The notes under the pieces: model-generated
The model's input: the letters and a program-made list of their open reading frames with translations, nothing else
Database searches by the model: none
Told to the model about the DNA's origin: nothing
Shown here: positions 39,854 to 47,143 of the stretch, in pieces
Layout of the letters: each line of letters starts with the position of its first letter
How positions within the stretch are numbered: the stretch's first letter is position 1
Made by a program: the position numbers and the translations under genes
Origin: Shewanella psychropiezotolerans
GTDB lineage: Bacteria > Pseudomonadota > Gammaproteobacteria > Enterobacterales > Shewanellaceae
Direction of reading: 5' to 3'
Assembly (NCBI RefSeq): GCF_007197555.1
Contig: NZ_CP041614.1
Location: 3,836,001-3,900,000 of the forward strand
Length of the DNA stretch: 64,000 nt

Positions 39854-40417
39854 ATTAACCCCTTAATATTATCCATTTAACCTAGTTATTGTTCGAGCAT
39901 TTGACTCTTTTGTTCAAATTGCTCCGGCTTTTTCCAAAAAACCAGTCGATACTATAAAGGAGTTTTGCTTCAAATAGGTTGCACTTAAGTTGTATTTAGG
40001 TTGCTGGCATGACTTTTTATATCGATTAAAACATCAGGGGCGTGCAAATATCTTTACAGGTAAGCTTCAACATCAATGTGCTTGCGGGCTGTCAGTCTTA
40101 AAGCTGATTCTTTAAAAATCAAGAATAACTCGTCTACCGCCTCAACACACATCATCTTGCCAAAGCATCATATTTAATTCGCATAACACCTGATCAAGTT
40201 ATCAAAGCAACCCATATCTTTATCCTGTCAGCATCTCACTTGTGCGCTAGACCAAGTTATGACAAAACAGCACGTGAGCCCCATCACAGCTTAAACAAAT
40301 AGTGAATTACTCCCGTCTACTTAAGGATTAACAGGAGTAAAATCTAATTTGTTTAACTTGTCTAACATATCTTCGACATTCGGATTTTCGCTAATTGGCT
40401 TCAAATTAAGGTTACTT
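39854..40417. other. Divergent intergenic region upstream of the Dcu transporter gene
   Basis: About 560 bases. A TTG with AGGAG upstream at 40349 opens a frame joined to the transporter, but the conserved family start is the ATG at 40418. No firm FNR or CRP site was found by eye, although Dcu genes are commonly anaerobically controlled. Confidence 0.4.
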
Positions 40418-41719
40418 ATGATCGCTATAGAATTTTTTGTTGTGCTTGCTTTTATCTATCTTGGCGCGCGAATTGGTGGAATAGGAATAGGACTGGCCGG
40501 CGGCGCTGGCGTCTTAGTGCTGACCCTGTTTATGGGCGTCGATACTGGACATATCCCCGTAGATGTCATCTTGATCATCATGTCAGTAATAGCGGCAATT
40601 GCGGCCATGCAAGTGGCTGGGGGCCTGGATTGGCTAGTCGACTTGTCCGAGCGTTTTCTGCGTAAAAACCCCAAACGCATCACCTTCTACGCGCCCATTG
40701 TCACGTATTTCATGACCTTGCTAGCAGGCACAGGACACACGGCATTCTCTACCTTGCCCGTCATAGCCGAAGTCGCCAAGGAGCAAGGCATTCGCCCTTC
40801 ACGTCCCTTGAGTATCTCTGTTGTCGCCTCACAAATTGCGATCACGGCATCACCTATCTCGGCGGCTGTCGTCTTCTTCTCCGGATTATTGGAACCCTTA
40901 GGTGTGGGTTACTTAACCTTACTCGCCATCTGTATTCCGACGACATTTACCGCCTGTATGGTGGGCGCGTTCGTCGCAAACTTCTTAGGCTGTGAGCTAA
41001 AAGATGACAAAATCTATCAGGAAAGACTGGCCAAAGGCCTGATCAAGATTAAGGGGCAAACTCAAAGAGAGATTCTGCCTACGGCCAAGTTGGCCACCGG
41101 AATATTCATCACTGCCATTGTTTGTGTGATCGTTTATGCCACACTGATTTCCGATGCGGTCAATATCATAGAAAACCCCACCTTGGGCCGCAACGATGCC
41201 ATCATGGTGTTTATGCTTACCGCAGCGACAGCTATAGTGACCTTCACTAAGATAGATGCATCTAAGATAGCCAATGCCGCGACCTTCAAGTCAGGCATGA
41301 GCGCCTGTATCTGTGTACTCGGTGTGGCTTGGCTGGGTGATACGTTCGTATCCAGTCATATCGACCAGATAAAAGAGTTTTCCGCAGATATCCTTAATCA
41401 ATACCCCTGGATGCTGGCAGTAACGCTATTCTTCGCCTCCATGTTGCTCTACTCACAAGGTGCAACCACCACGGCATTGATGCCAGCCGCTCTGGCAATA
41501 GGCGTAGCCCCACTCACCGCCATCGCTTCATTTGCAGCGGTCAGCGCCCTGTTCGTGCTACCAACCTACCCGACTCTACTCGCAGCCGTGGAGATGGACG
41601 ATACCGGCTCAACCCGCATCGGAAATTTAGTGTTTAACCATCCTTTCTTCATTCCAGGTTTAGTGACCATATCCACCTCTGTAGCTTTGGGCTTCTTAAT
41701 AGGTGGACTGGTTTTATAA
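40418..41719 (+). CDS. Anaerobic C4-dicarboxylate transporter (DcuA/DcuB family)
   Basis: A 433-residue integral membrane protein with about ten to twelve helices. The family start is MIAIEFFVVLAFIYLGARIG at 40418 (TAAGG ribosome site); LLAGTGHTAFSTLPVIAEVA and QIAITASPISAAVVFF are Dcu signature stretches. These carriers exchange fumarate, succinate, malate or aspartate across the inner membrane, mainly during fumarate respiration. The C-terminus FNHPFFIPGLV is the normal family end. Directly after the stop, three tandem copies of the last 98 bases follow. Confidence 0.88.
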   Translation: MIAIEFFVVLAFIYLGARIGGIGIGLAGGAGVLVLTLFMGVDTGHIPVDVILIIMSVIAAIAAMQVAGGLDWLVDLSERFLRKNPKRITFYAPIVTYFMTLLAGTGHTAFSTLPVIAEVAKEQGIRPSRPLSISVVASQIAITASPISAAVVFFSGLLEPLGVGYLTLLAICIPTTFTACMVGAFVANFLGCELKDDKIYQERLAKGLIKIKGQTQREILPTAKLATGIFITAIVCVIVYATLISDAVNIIENPTLGRNDAIMVFMLTAATAIVTFTKIDASKIANAATFKSGMSACICVLGVAWLGDTFVSSHIDQIKEFSADILNQYPWMLAVTLFFASMLLYSQGATTTALMPAALAIGVAPLTAIASFAAVSALFVLPTYPTLLAAVEMDDTGSTRIGNLVFNHPFFIPGLVTISTSVALGFLIGGLVL

Positions 41720-42011
41720 ATTTAGTGTTTAACCATGCTTTGTTCTCCATTGCAGGTTTAGTGACCATATCCACCTCTGTAGCTTTGGGCTTCTTAATAG
41801 GTGGACTGGTTTTATAAATTTAGTGTTTAACCATGCTTTGTTCTTCATTGCAGGTTTAGTGACCATATCCACCTCTGTAGCTTTGGGCTTCTTAATAGGT
41901 GGACTGGTTTTATAAATTTAGTGTTTAACCATGCTTTGTTCTCCATTGCAGGTTTAGTGACCATATCCACCTCTGTAGCTTTGGGCTTCTTAATAGGTGG
42001 ACTGGTTTTAT
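41623..42011 (+). repeat. Tandem repeat: transporter 3' end followed by three 98-bp copies
   Basis: Unit 1 is the genic end (41623-41717, 95 bases). Copies follow at 41718-41815, 41816-41913 and 41914-42011, each exactly 98 bases. The three copies are alike except for one C/T difference in copy 3 and each encodes a variant C-terminus (NHALFSIAGLV instead of NHPFFIPGLV) ending in its own TAA. Unit 1 differs from them only in that short patch, including a 3-base gap. The copies are not translated in continuation, because unit 1 ends in a stop. Confidence 0.92.
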
Positions 42012-42095
42012 AAATTTAGTGTTTAACCATCTAGGTTTGATGGCTATCGATTAACGACCTCGGTAGCTTTGGGGTTCTTAATAGATGGAGCCCTA
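42012..42095 (+). repeat. Decayed fifth copy of the 98-bp repeat
   Basis: Begins with the same AAATTTAGTGTTTAACCAT start and later has GGTAGCTTTGGGGTTCTTAATAG-like sequence with substitutions and small gaps. It marks the old edge of the tandem array. Confidence 0.6.
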
Positions 42096-42432
42096 CTCTA
42101 ATCACTTTCGGATCTAAAGTGGCCAAGCCTTCAAATGAAGGCTGATTACATTTTTACCTTGGTTCATTTTGTTTTGGTCATTACATTTCGTCATTCCGGC
42201 AGAGCTTTTGAGCCTGAATCCAGTGACCTTTGCTGTTGGAATATGTCATTGAAGGTCATAACTTCATTGTTATCTAACGCAGGGGCACTTGCAGCGGGTG
42301 CAGTGCATGGTCTTGTATGCCTAGAGTATCACAGCCTAGGTACGACCTTTTATGCACTTTTCTCTCTCGTATGGCTAAATATTTTTAGTTTACACTGACT
42401 CCATTTGTTCCCTTAACCGAGGAGTAAACAAC
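42096..42432. other. Intergenic region with REP-like sequence
   Basis: An 87-codon open frame (from 42135) is present, but its middle is the CATTCCGGCAG...GAATCCAGTGACC type of dispersed intergenic sequence seen in many proteobacteria, so it is not called as a gene. A short stem (GCCTAG..CTAGG) follows near 42325. Confidence 0.4.
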
Positions 42433-42501
42433 ATGACTTCACAAGGCGTAAAGTTACCAACTCAGTTATTGCGCTGGAAGCTGACTCAGAGAGTGGCTTA
42501 G
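42433..42501 (+). CDS. Possible 22-residue small protein or gene remnant
   Basis: MTSQGVKLPTQLLRWKLTQR plus two residues, with GGAG twelve bases upstream and a strong terminator 20 bases after the stop. The neat cassette of ribosome site, ORF and terminator suggests an expressed short peptide, or the remains of a deleted gene whose ends have been kept. Not recognised. Confidence 0.35.
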   Translation: MTSQGVKLPTQLLRWKLTQRVA

Positions 42502-42523
42502 GACTGCCTTGAGCTGAAAAATC

Positions 42524-42575
42524 AAAAGCCATCGAGCAGTTCTAGATTGAATCTAGAGTGCTGGTGGCTTTTTTG
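42524..42575. terminator. Strong terminator between the small ORF and intI
   Basis: Outer arms AAAAGCCA (42524-42531) and TGGCTTTT (42565-42572), inner perfect stem TCTAGAT/ATCTAGA; T-runs on both strands, so it can end transcription from intI as well. Confidence 0.8.
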
Positions 42576-42596
42576 TTTAGGGGGATTAATAGCCTA

Positions 42597-43556
42597 TTAC
42601 AAAGCATCTAATGGGCTAACGGTTCCCGCATAATGTTGACCTAATACATGGGTATAGATCTGGGTGGTATTAATGTCATTATGACCAAGTAACTCTTGTA
42701 CGGTTCTTATGTCAGTTCCCGTTTGTAATAAGTGAGTGGCAAATGAGTGCCTAAAAGTATGACAGTTAACTTTTTTCATTATGTGGGTCATTTTCACTGC
42801 GTTTTGAAGTGATTTTCTTATGCTACTGTCATGACGGTGATGTCTGCAAGGGATTTTTGTCACTGGGTGTTCACAGATATGGGTTGATGGAAACACAAAC
42901 ATCCAAGCAGATTGACGAAAAGCATTGGGGTACTTTTTCCCTAAAGAATAAGGTAGCGATGGGCCAAAGCCATTTTTGTTGTCTTTTTTCTGTAATTTAA
43001 TGGATTTATCAATATAAGCAGATAGTTTGCTACAACATAATTGGCTCAATAATGTCTGCCTGTCCTTATTTCCTTTCCCATCCCGGATTGTTAACGATAG
43101 ATTATCTATATTGATATCTTGCAGTCTTAACCTTAAACACTCGTTGACCCTCATACCGCTACCGTAGAGCATCTCTACGACCAATTTTGCAGTTCCATCC
43201 ATATTTGACAGTATCTGAGACACCTCTTTAGGTGATAAGACTGTAGGTAAAGTCCGTTGCTTTGTCGCTAAGCTAAAACCTAAATCCCCCAGTTCAATTC
43301 TAAGGTACTGTTGGTATAGAAAGGCCAATGAATTTAGAGCTACCTTTTGAGTATTAACAGCCACATTTTGATTGTTTGCTAACCCGCTCAGAAAGCTCTT
43401 AACATCACCGGAAGAGAGTGTCTCTGGATGAGCTTTTTTATGAAATAGTATGTAACGTTTAATCCAATACAGATAGGCTTTCTCCGTTCTTAGACTATAC
43501 CCTCGCAAACGGAGCTCTTGTCGAACCGACTCTAAAAATGGACTTGAAGTTTTCAT
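42597..43556 (-). CDS. intI: Integron integrase IntI
   Basis: A 319-residue tyrosine recombinase read from the ATG at 43556 (MKTSSPFLES); an in-frame start nine codons earlier is less likely. The catalytic residues are visible: Arg in YGSGMRVNECLRLR (about 134), the HxxR box in CHTFRHSFATHLL (about 264-267), His in ELLGHND and the Tyr nucleophile in TQIYTHV (about 301). Between them is the extra segment GKKYPNAFRQSAWMFVFPS, which distinguishes integron integrases from XerC/D. It is divergent from the cassette array, the standard integron layout, and has a LexA-type box just upstream. It looks intact. Confidence 0.94.
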   Translation of the reverse strand: MKTSSPFLESVRQELRLRGYSLRTEKAYLYWIKRYILFHKKAHPETLSSGDVKSFLSGLANNQNVAVNTQKVALNSLAFLYQQYLRIELGDLGFSLATKQRTLPTVLSPKEVSQILSNMDGTAKLVVEMLYGSGMRVNECLRLRLQDINIDNLSLTIRDGKGNKDRQTLLSQLCCSKLSAYIDKSIKLQKKDNKNGFGPSLPYSLGKKYPNAFRQSAWMFVFPSTHICEHPVTKIPCRHHRHDSSIRKSLQNAVKMTHIMKKVNCHTFRHSFATHLLQTGTDIRTVQELLGHNDINTTQIYTHVLGQHYAGTVSPLDAL

Positions 43557-43573
43557 TTGTTGCACCCACAAAA

Positions 43574-43593
43574 CACTGTACACTTATACAGTA
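43574..43593 (-). promoter_or_regulatory. LexA (SOS) box upstream of intI
   Basis: CTG (43576-43578), ten AT-rich bases, CAG (43589-43591), with A/T bases flanking as in the LexA consensus. It ends 18 bases before the intI ATG, where bound LexA would block transcription. LexA control of intI is established for class 1 and Vibrio cholerae integrons. Confidence 0.8.
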
Positions 43594-44103
43594 TTATCAA
43601 GTTTTAAAAAAAATCAAGATAGATTTTAAGAGTCTATTCACGCTTTGCCATTGTGATATGAAAAGAAGTTGTGTAAATTCAGTAAGATGAAAGTGTTCAA
43701 ACTTGAACAGCCTAGATAACCGGAAAGCAAAGTGTGCAACTAAGTTTTATCCGAAAGTGTATTGGATACTATTTGCCATGGATTAAGATAAAAGCATGTT
43801 TGCATTGGGATATTTTGACAGTTAATAACGCACACTTTCCCAAGAGGCATTGGCGAAACACGCTTGCCGTATATTAAAATGTTATGCGTACTAAGAGATA
43901 TTTAACCTTTTAGACGTTTTGGTAATCTGCTCTTGGGCTTTAGTTTTAGAATAGAAAGATGTGTTAATCTATCGCCGCCTAGATAGTGGCTATCGCTTAA
44001 GTTAATAACTTAAACGGTAAAGTAAAAACAAGGATTGTTAGCCTCGGCCTTTATGCCCCAGCCTCACAGTCAAACAACAAAATTAAAACAAACAGCCTGC
44101 ATC
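43594..44103. other. attI region and a first cassette without an evident ORF
   Basis: The integrase attachment site should lie here. Candidate core sites are GTTATGC at 43881-43887 and GTTAGCC at 44037-44043; the choice cannot be made by eye. Depending on it, the first cassette (closed by the attC at 44104) is about 290 or 136 bases. No ORF of useful length is seen. Two small hairpins (GATAG/CTATC and TTAAGTT/AACTTAA) lie near 43983-44010. Confidence 0.5.
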
Positions 44104-44179
44104 GCATAACAAGAAGCAGCAGTTCGGCCAATAAATTGGCCCCGACTCGCTTCGCTCGCGGCTGTGCTAGGCGTTAACT
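44104..44179 (+). repeat. attC site closing the first cassette (no ORF)
   Basis: Left GCATAAC (44104-44110), right core GCGTTAAC with cleavage after G173; inner arms AGCAGC and GCTGTGCT pair with an unpaired base, as in attC sites. Confidence 0.8.
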
Positions 44180-44184
44180 GTCTT

Positions 44185-44559
44185 ATGAAATTTAGAGAAT
44201 ATATCGAAGAAATAGATTTTGATGGAGCAGAGATTGTTGATGTTGCTCGCAAAGATGATGTCGTCATAGTTTCTTTTAGAAAAGGGCTTTTGTTACCTAG
44301 CCATCCTGCACATTCGAAATTCCCAGGAACTTTGGATAGCTATGAAATATCGTTTTTCGGCGTGACAAATGAAGAAGCCTTAAAATATGTTGGTGTCGGC
44401 GTATCAATCACATATTCTGGAAAAATTCCAGTAGAGAGCCTAGAGCACATAATGCATGAGGGTAATCAATTCAGCTTCGGCGGGTATGTTGAAAGGGAGC
44501 CTTGGTATGAGTGGAAGTTTAATGCAAATGAGTATGAGGTTCGGCTTGGCAACAGTTAA
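44185..44559 (+). CDS. Integron cassette protein, 124 aa, unknown
   Basis: Read from the ATG at 44185, eleven bases inside the cassette; a GTG at 44164 lies in the preceding attC and would not move with the cassette. The sequence is acidic and beta-rich looking (FREYIEEIDFDGAEIVDV at the start, EREPWYEWKFNANEYEVRL at the end), without signal peptide or membrane helix. The stop codon lies in the next attC. Not recognised; size and acidity resemble immunity proteins, which is only a hint. Confidence 0.65.
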   Translation: MKFREYIEEIDFDGAEIVDVARKDDVVIVSFRKGLLLPSHPAHSKFPGTLDSYEISFFGVTNEEALKYVGVGVSITYSGKIPVESLEHIMHEGNQFSFGGYVEREPWYEWKFNANEYEVRLGNS

Positions 44560-44651
44560 CAAGTCAAAGCACGCGGACTTGGCAAAGCTGTCACCTTTTT
44601 TGTTCCAAAAAAACCGCCAACTTCACCAAGCCGGTGTTTGAGGCGTTAACT
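44554..44651 (+). repeat. attC site after the 124-aa cassette
   Basis: AGTTAAC (44554-44560) to GCGTTAAC (core GTT at 44645). About 98 bases, with an AAGTCAAAGC/..GGTGTTTGAGGC type imperfect stem. Confidence 0.8.
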
Positions 44652-44655
44652 GTCT

Positions 44656-44925
44656 ATGAGCATGGAAGTATCACAAGTAAATAAATTGGAGCTAGCTGAG
44701 AAGCTTGAATCCTATTTGTCTGGAAAAATAGATCATGATGCAATAAAGTCTCATGCTTGGAGTTTATCTGATGCATCGCCCAAAGAACCAAGCGAGACTG
44801 AAAAAGTGTTTTGGTCCAGTATATTCACAATCATACATTTAGCAGATGATGAGCACTGGAAAGACGGCTGTACTCAAAGAGATTTAGGTGAGTTATTAAT
44901 CCAGTTAAAAGGTGGCAATAGCTAG
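44656..44925 (+). CDS. Integron cassette protein, 89 aa, unknown
   Basis: A short acidic, probably all-helical cytoplasmic protein (KLELAEKLESYLSGKIDHDA, then FTIIHLADDEHW). The ATG is eleven bases into the cassette; there is no strong ribosome site, as for many cassettes, so translation may depend on upstream context. The helical, acidic nature would fit a colicin/CDI-type immunity protein, but no family was recognised. Confidence 0.6.
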   Translation: MSMEVSQVNKLELAEKLESYLSGKIDHDAIKSHAWSLSDASPKEPSETEKVFWSSIFTIIHLADDEHWKDGCTQRDLGELLIQLKGGNS

Positions 44926-44943
44926 CAATGTGCCAACGGCAAC

Positions 44944-45034
44944 AGTTAACAAGTTTATCAACGAACGCCACTTCGTGGCTGGACAGCCTAATGCGTGGCT
45001 TCGCCACAGGCTGCCCGTTATAAAGGCGTTATAG
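44944..45034 (+). repeat. attC site after the 89-aa cassette
   Basis: AGTTAAC (44944-44950) to GTTATAG (45028-45034). Inner arms CACTTCGTGG-type and GCGTGGCTTCGCCACAGG fold into hairpins. A second CGTTATAA lies 12 bases before the core. Confidence 0.78.
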
Positions 45035-45059
45035 GGCTGATTAGGAAATTGATAGGCTA

Positions 45060-45299
45060 ATGGAAATATACGGATATACGAATGAACAAGTAGCAGCTGG
45101 TGTAGACAAACCTTCTTCACTTTCTGAAGTTACGCTAGTTTCAAATGCAGATGATCTTAGAGAAATCGCTAAATTTCTTAACAGTATTGCAGATCAAATA
45201 GATGAAGATTCTGATGGCTTTGAACATGAGCATTTATCAAATACTAATGAGACAGTTTCTAAAACTAATATTATTGTGTTTAATGAAGCGGCCCTATAA
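45060..45299 (+). CDS. Integron cassette protein, Imm32-like immunity protein
   Basis: A 79-residue protein with the pattern of the Imm32 family: SEVTLVSNADDLREIAKFL, a short acidic loop, then GFEHEHL and a terminal NIIVFNEAAL. Imm32 proteins are predicted antidotes in polymorphic-toxin systems. No toxin is encoded beside it, which is usual for orphan immunity genes. Recognition is by remembered motif order, not by search. The stop lies in the attC that follows. Confidence 0.6.
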   Translation: MEIYGYTNEQVAAGVDKPSSLSEVTLVSNADDLREIAKFLNSIADQIDEDSDGFEHEHLSNTNETVSKTNIIVFNEAAL

Positions 45300-45382
45300 C
45301 AATACGCTTAAATGCGTTCCGGCCAAAAAAACGGCCTCCACTGGACGTGCTAGACGCACGCCTTTTAGCTAAAGCGTTAGCA
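45294..45382 (+). repeat. attC site after the Imm32-like cassette
   Basis: CTATAAC (45294-45300) to GTTAGCA (45376-45382), 89 bases; ACGCTTAAATGCG and GACGTGC..GCACGCC arms. Confidence 0.78.
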
Positions 45383-45397
45383 GTCTAATGAGGATTT

Positions 45398-45661
45398 ATG
45401 TTATTCATTAAGGAAAACGAAACCACACTTACAATTTGGTGGAAATTGATAGGGTCAACAATTATTTTTGTTGTAGCAGTAGTCGCCGCTCTGACAGGCA
45501 CACTATACATCCCGTCAAAATATGGATTCCTTACAGCGGAATCTAACCCTTTAACATTTATTGGCTTGGTTATTTTTTTCTTCTGTTTATCGGCATTGTC
45601 GTTCTGGCAAGGTGGTTATGGAATATATCAAAAGTACTTTGCAAAGCCGAAGTGCAGCTAA
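45398..45661 (+). CDS. Integron cassette protein, two-helix membrane protein
   Basis: An 87-residue protein with two transmembrane helices (about 18-38, IIFVVAVVAALTGTLYI, and 51-70, LTFIGLVIFFFCLSALSFW). Ribosome site GAGGA. The short loop between helices and small termini give no family hint. Such small membrane proteins recur in integron cassettes. Confidence 0.7.
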   Translation: MLFIKENETTLTIWWKLIGSTIIFVVAVVAALTGTLYIPSKYGFLTAESNPLTFIGLVIFFFCLSALSFWQGGYGIYQKYFAKPKCS

Positions 45662-45756
45662 CAAGCTGCTAAATTAAGATTCACCAAGGCTGTCATGCCA
45701 TTTGCTGAGCAAATCGCCCGCCAGCACATGGTTCACTTATTAGCAGGGCGTTATAT
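45656..45756 (+). repeat. attC site after the two-helix cassette (twin of 49395-49495)
   Basis: AGCTAAC (45656-45662) to GTTATAT (45750-45756), about 101 bases. Differs from the site at 49395-49495 at only about five inner positions. Confidence 0.85.
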
Positions 45757-45768
45757 GTACAAGGAGTT

Positions 45769-46227
45769 ATGGTGAAAAAGTTCTTCAAATATCTAGGTTT
45801 CGGTTTTTTAAGTGTTGTTATATTTTTTATTGGAATCGGGGTTGTGACATCAATCAATACAATAGATAAAGAAGTAGTATTCGAACCCTATATTGCTAAA
45901 GCAATTCCGAAATTAACCTCATGGGAGCAATCTTCTTATCAAGAGTTAATGTCTGAGGATGGTTTTAACGGAGCAACACCAGAGCAATGGACTTTATATC
46001 TTAATCAGTTTTCTAAACTAGGTGAGTTTCAGTCAATTGGAAAAGCAGAGCTTCAAAATTGGAAAACTCTTTCCCCAATTGATAGTCCAAGCGTTACTTA
46101 TGCTATTTATCAAGTACCAGTTACATTTTCTACTGGTCTTGCTCATGTTCAATTGGCTTTGCAATCATCTGAAGATAAAGTCGAAATTAATAGTATTAAA
46201 TTCCTATCCGACATTTTAATGCAATAG
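45769..46227 (+). CDS. Integron cassette protein, membrane-anchored with periplasmic domain
   Basis: A 152-residue protein with AAGGAG ribosome site, one N-terminal helix (FGFLSVVIFFIGIGVVTSI, about 11-29) and an exported domain of about 120 residues with TPEQWTLYLNQFSKLGEF and a strand-rich end (YAIYQVPVTFSTGLAHVQLAL). The single-pass layout with a compact alpha+beta domain recalls NTF2-like or DUF4019-type proteins, without certainty. Function unknown. Confidence 0.68.
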   Translation: MVKKFFKYLGFGFLSVVIFFIGIGVVTSINTIDKEVVFEPYIAKAIPKLTSWEQSSYQELMSEDGFNGATPEQWTLYLNQFSKLGEFQSIGKAELQNWKTLSPIDSPSVTYAIYQVPVTFSTGLAHVQLALQSSEDKVEINSIKFLSDILMQ

Positions 46228-46230
46228 TAC

Positions 46231-46330
46231 ATATAACAAGCTGTTCAAGCGGGACAAATTACAGTTGGCTGGTTTCGCTCCGCTTCACATTTTAGCCAAC
46301 TACAATTTTCCCCTTAACAGGGCGTTAAAT
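46231..46330 (+). repeat. attC site after the 152-aa cassette
   Basis: ATATAAC (46231-46237) to GTTAAAT (46324-46330), 100 bases; AGTTGGCT and AGCCAACT arms. Confidence 0.82.
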
Positions 46331-46335
46331 TTATA

Positions 46336-46545
46336 ATGAATACAGAAATCGAAATTAAAGCCTGCGATGAGTGCGGGAGTAATTACAAAGCAAGCTCATC
46401 TGAAATGATGTCTTTGTGTCCAGAGTGCTCGCATTACCTATATGATTACGAAAATTGCATTCATGAATTCGAAAATGGTAAGTGTAAAAAGTGTCTCTGG
46501 GATGGCTCTGCCTCTAAATACGTTAAGAACCTTAAAAATGGCTGA
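46336..46545 (+). CDS. Integron cassette protein, small zinc-ribbon
   Basis: A 69-residue protein with three CxxC pairs (CDECG, CPECS, CKKCLWDG), as in proteins with one or two zinc ribbons. The end CKKCLWDGSASKYVKNL with a preceding CIHEFENGK resembles rubredoxin-like zinc knuckles. Probably a DNA-, RNA- or protein-binding adaptor; no family is certain. Confidence 0.68.
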   Translation: MNTEIEIKACDECGSNYKASSSEMMSLCPECSHYLYDYENCIHEFENGKCKKCLWDGSASKYVKNLKNG

Positions 46546-46571
46546 GGTATTGTGATGTCGCTAGCCCCAAA

Positions 46572-46631
46572 ATTTAACAAGGCGCTCAAGCTTTGGACGT
46601 GCTCTGCACGCCGCTTAGCTTGGCGTTAAAT
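46572..46631 (+). repeat. attC site after the zinc-ribbon cassette
   Basis: ATTTAAC (46572-46578) to GTTAAAT (46625-46631), 60 bases, with the near-perfect AAGGCGCTCAAGC / GCTTAGCTTGGCG stem of short class attC sites. Confidence 0.88.
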
Positions 46632-47064
46632 GAATAAAACTATGAATCCTGAAATTACAGACTTTCCACTCGAAGCTGATGATGATCTCGTCATAAATAA
46701 AACGCGAGAGTACAACCTACAGTTTGTTGAAAAAGATGTTAAACCATTATCTGTATACTTTCGTGACTCAGAAGCCAATATAATCGCAGGGTTAACAGGC
46801 AAAACATACTGGAACTGGCTTCATGTCGAGTACTTGTGGGTAAGCGAATCAGAAAGGAAAAGTGGGCTAGGCTCTAAACTTGTGTCCGCAGCCGAAACAG
46901 AAGCAATAAAAAGAGGCTGTACAGGGTCAACCTTAGATACCTTTAGCTTTCAAGCTCTAGAATTTTACCAAAAATTAGGTTATTCCATTGCAGGTTCACT
47001 TGAAGGCTACTCAGGCAAGCATCAGCGTTACTATCTGGAGAAAAGTCTTGAAAACATCATTTAA
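46630..47064 (+). CDS. Integron cassette protein, GNAT N-acetyltransferase
   Basis: A 144-residue acetyltransferase. The GNAT core is clear: VEYLWVSESERKSGLGSKL with the acetyl-CoA loop RKSGLG, then AIKRGCTGSTLDTFSFQALEFYQKLGY. The first ATG overlaps the cassette's own recombination core, so the start is formed by the cassette boundary; a second ATG lies four codons on. It resembles GNATs of the family annotated near tRNA or antibiotic acetyltransferases but is not a known resistance enzyme. Substrate unknown. Confidence 0.85.
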   Translation: MNKTMNPEITDFPLEADDDLVINKTREYNLQFVEKDVKPLSVYFRDSEANIIAGLTGKTYWNWLHVEYLWVSESERKSGLGSKLVSAAETEAIKRGCTGSTLDTFSFQALEFYQKLGYSIAGSLEGYSGKHQRYYLEKSLENII

Positions 47065-47133
47065 CAAGGCGCTCAAGCGGGACAAATTAAAGCAGGCCTT
47101 TGCCCTAATTTCCCCCTTAGCTTGGCGTTATGA
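47059..47133 (+). repeat. attC site after the GNAT cassette
   Basis: ATTTAAC (47059-47065) to GTTATGA (47127-47133), 75 bases; left half nearly equals those of the sites at 46231 and 46572 (GCTCAAGCGGGACAAATTA-type). Confidence 0.87.
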
Positions 47134-47143
47134 GTAAGCGTAT

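Noticed and set aside
41718..42011. 98-bp repeats as extra coding sequence of the transporter
   Set aside because: The genic unit ends in TAA and each copy has its own stop in a frame not joined to the gene.
42135..42398. 87-codon open frame between the 98-bp repeats and the small ORF
   Set aside because: Its middle is a common dispersed intergenic sequence of the CATTCCGGCAG...GAATCCAGTGACC kind, with no ribosome site and no protein-like pattern.
44164..44184. GTG start at 44164 for the first cassette ORF, and similar starts at 47788 and 48477
   Set aside because: Those at 44164 and 48477 lie in the preceding attC and would not travel with the cassette; that at 47788 lacks a ribosome site, and lipoprotein signal and ribosome site favour 47827.
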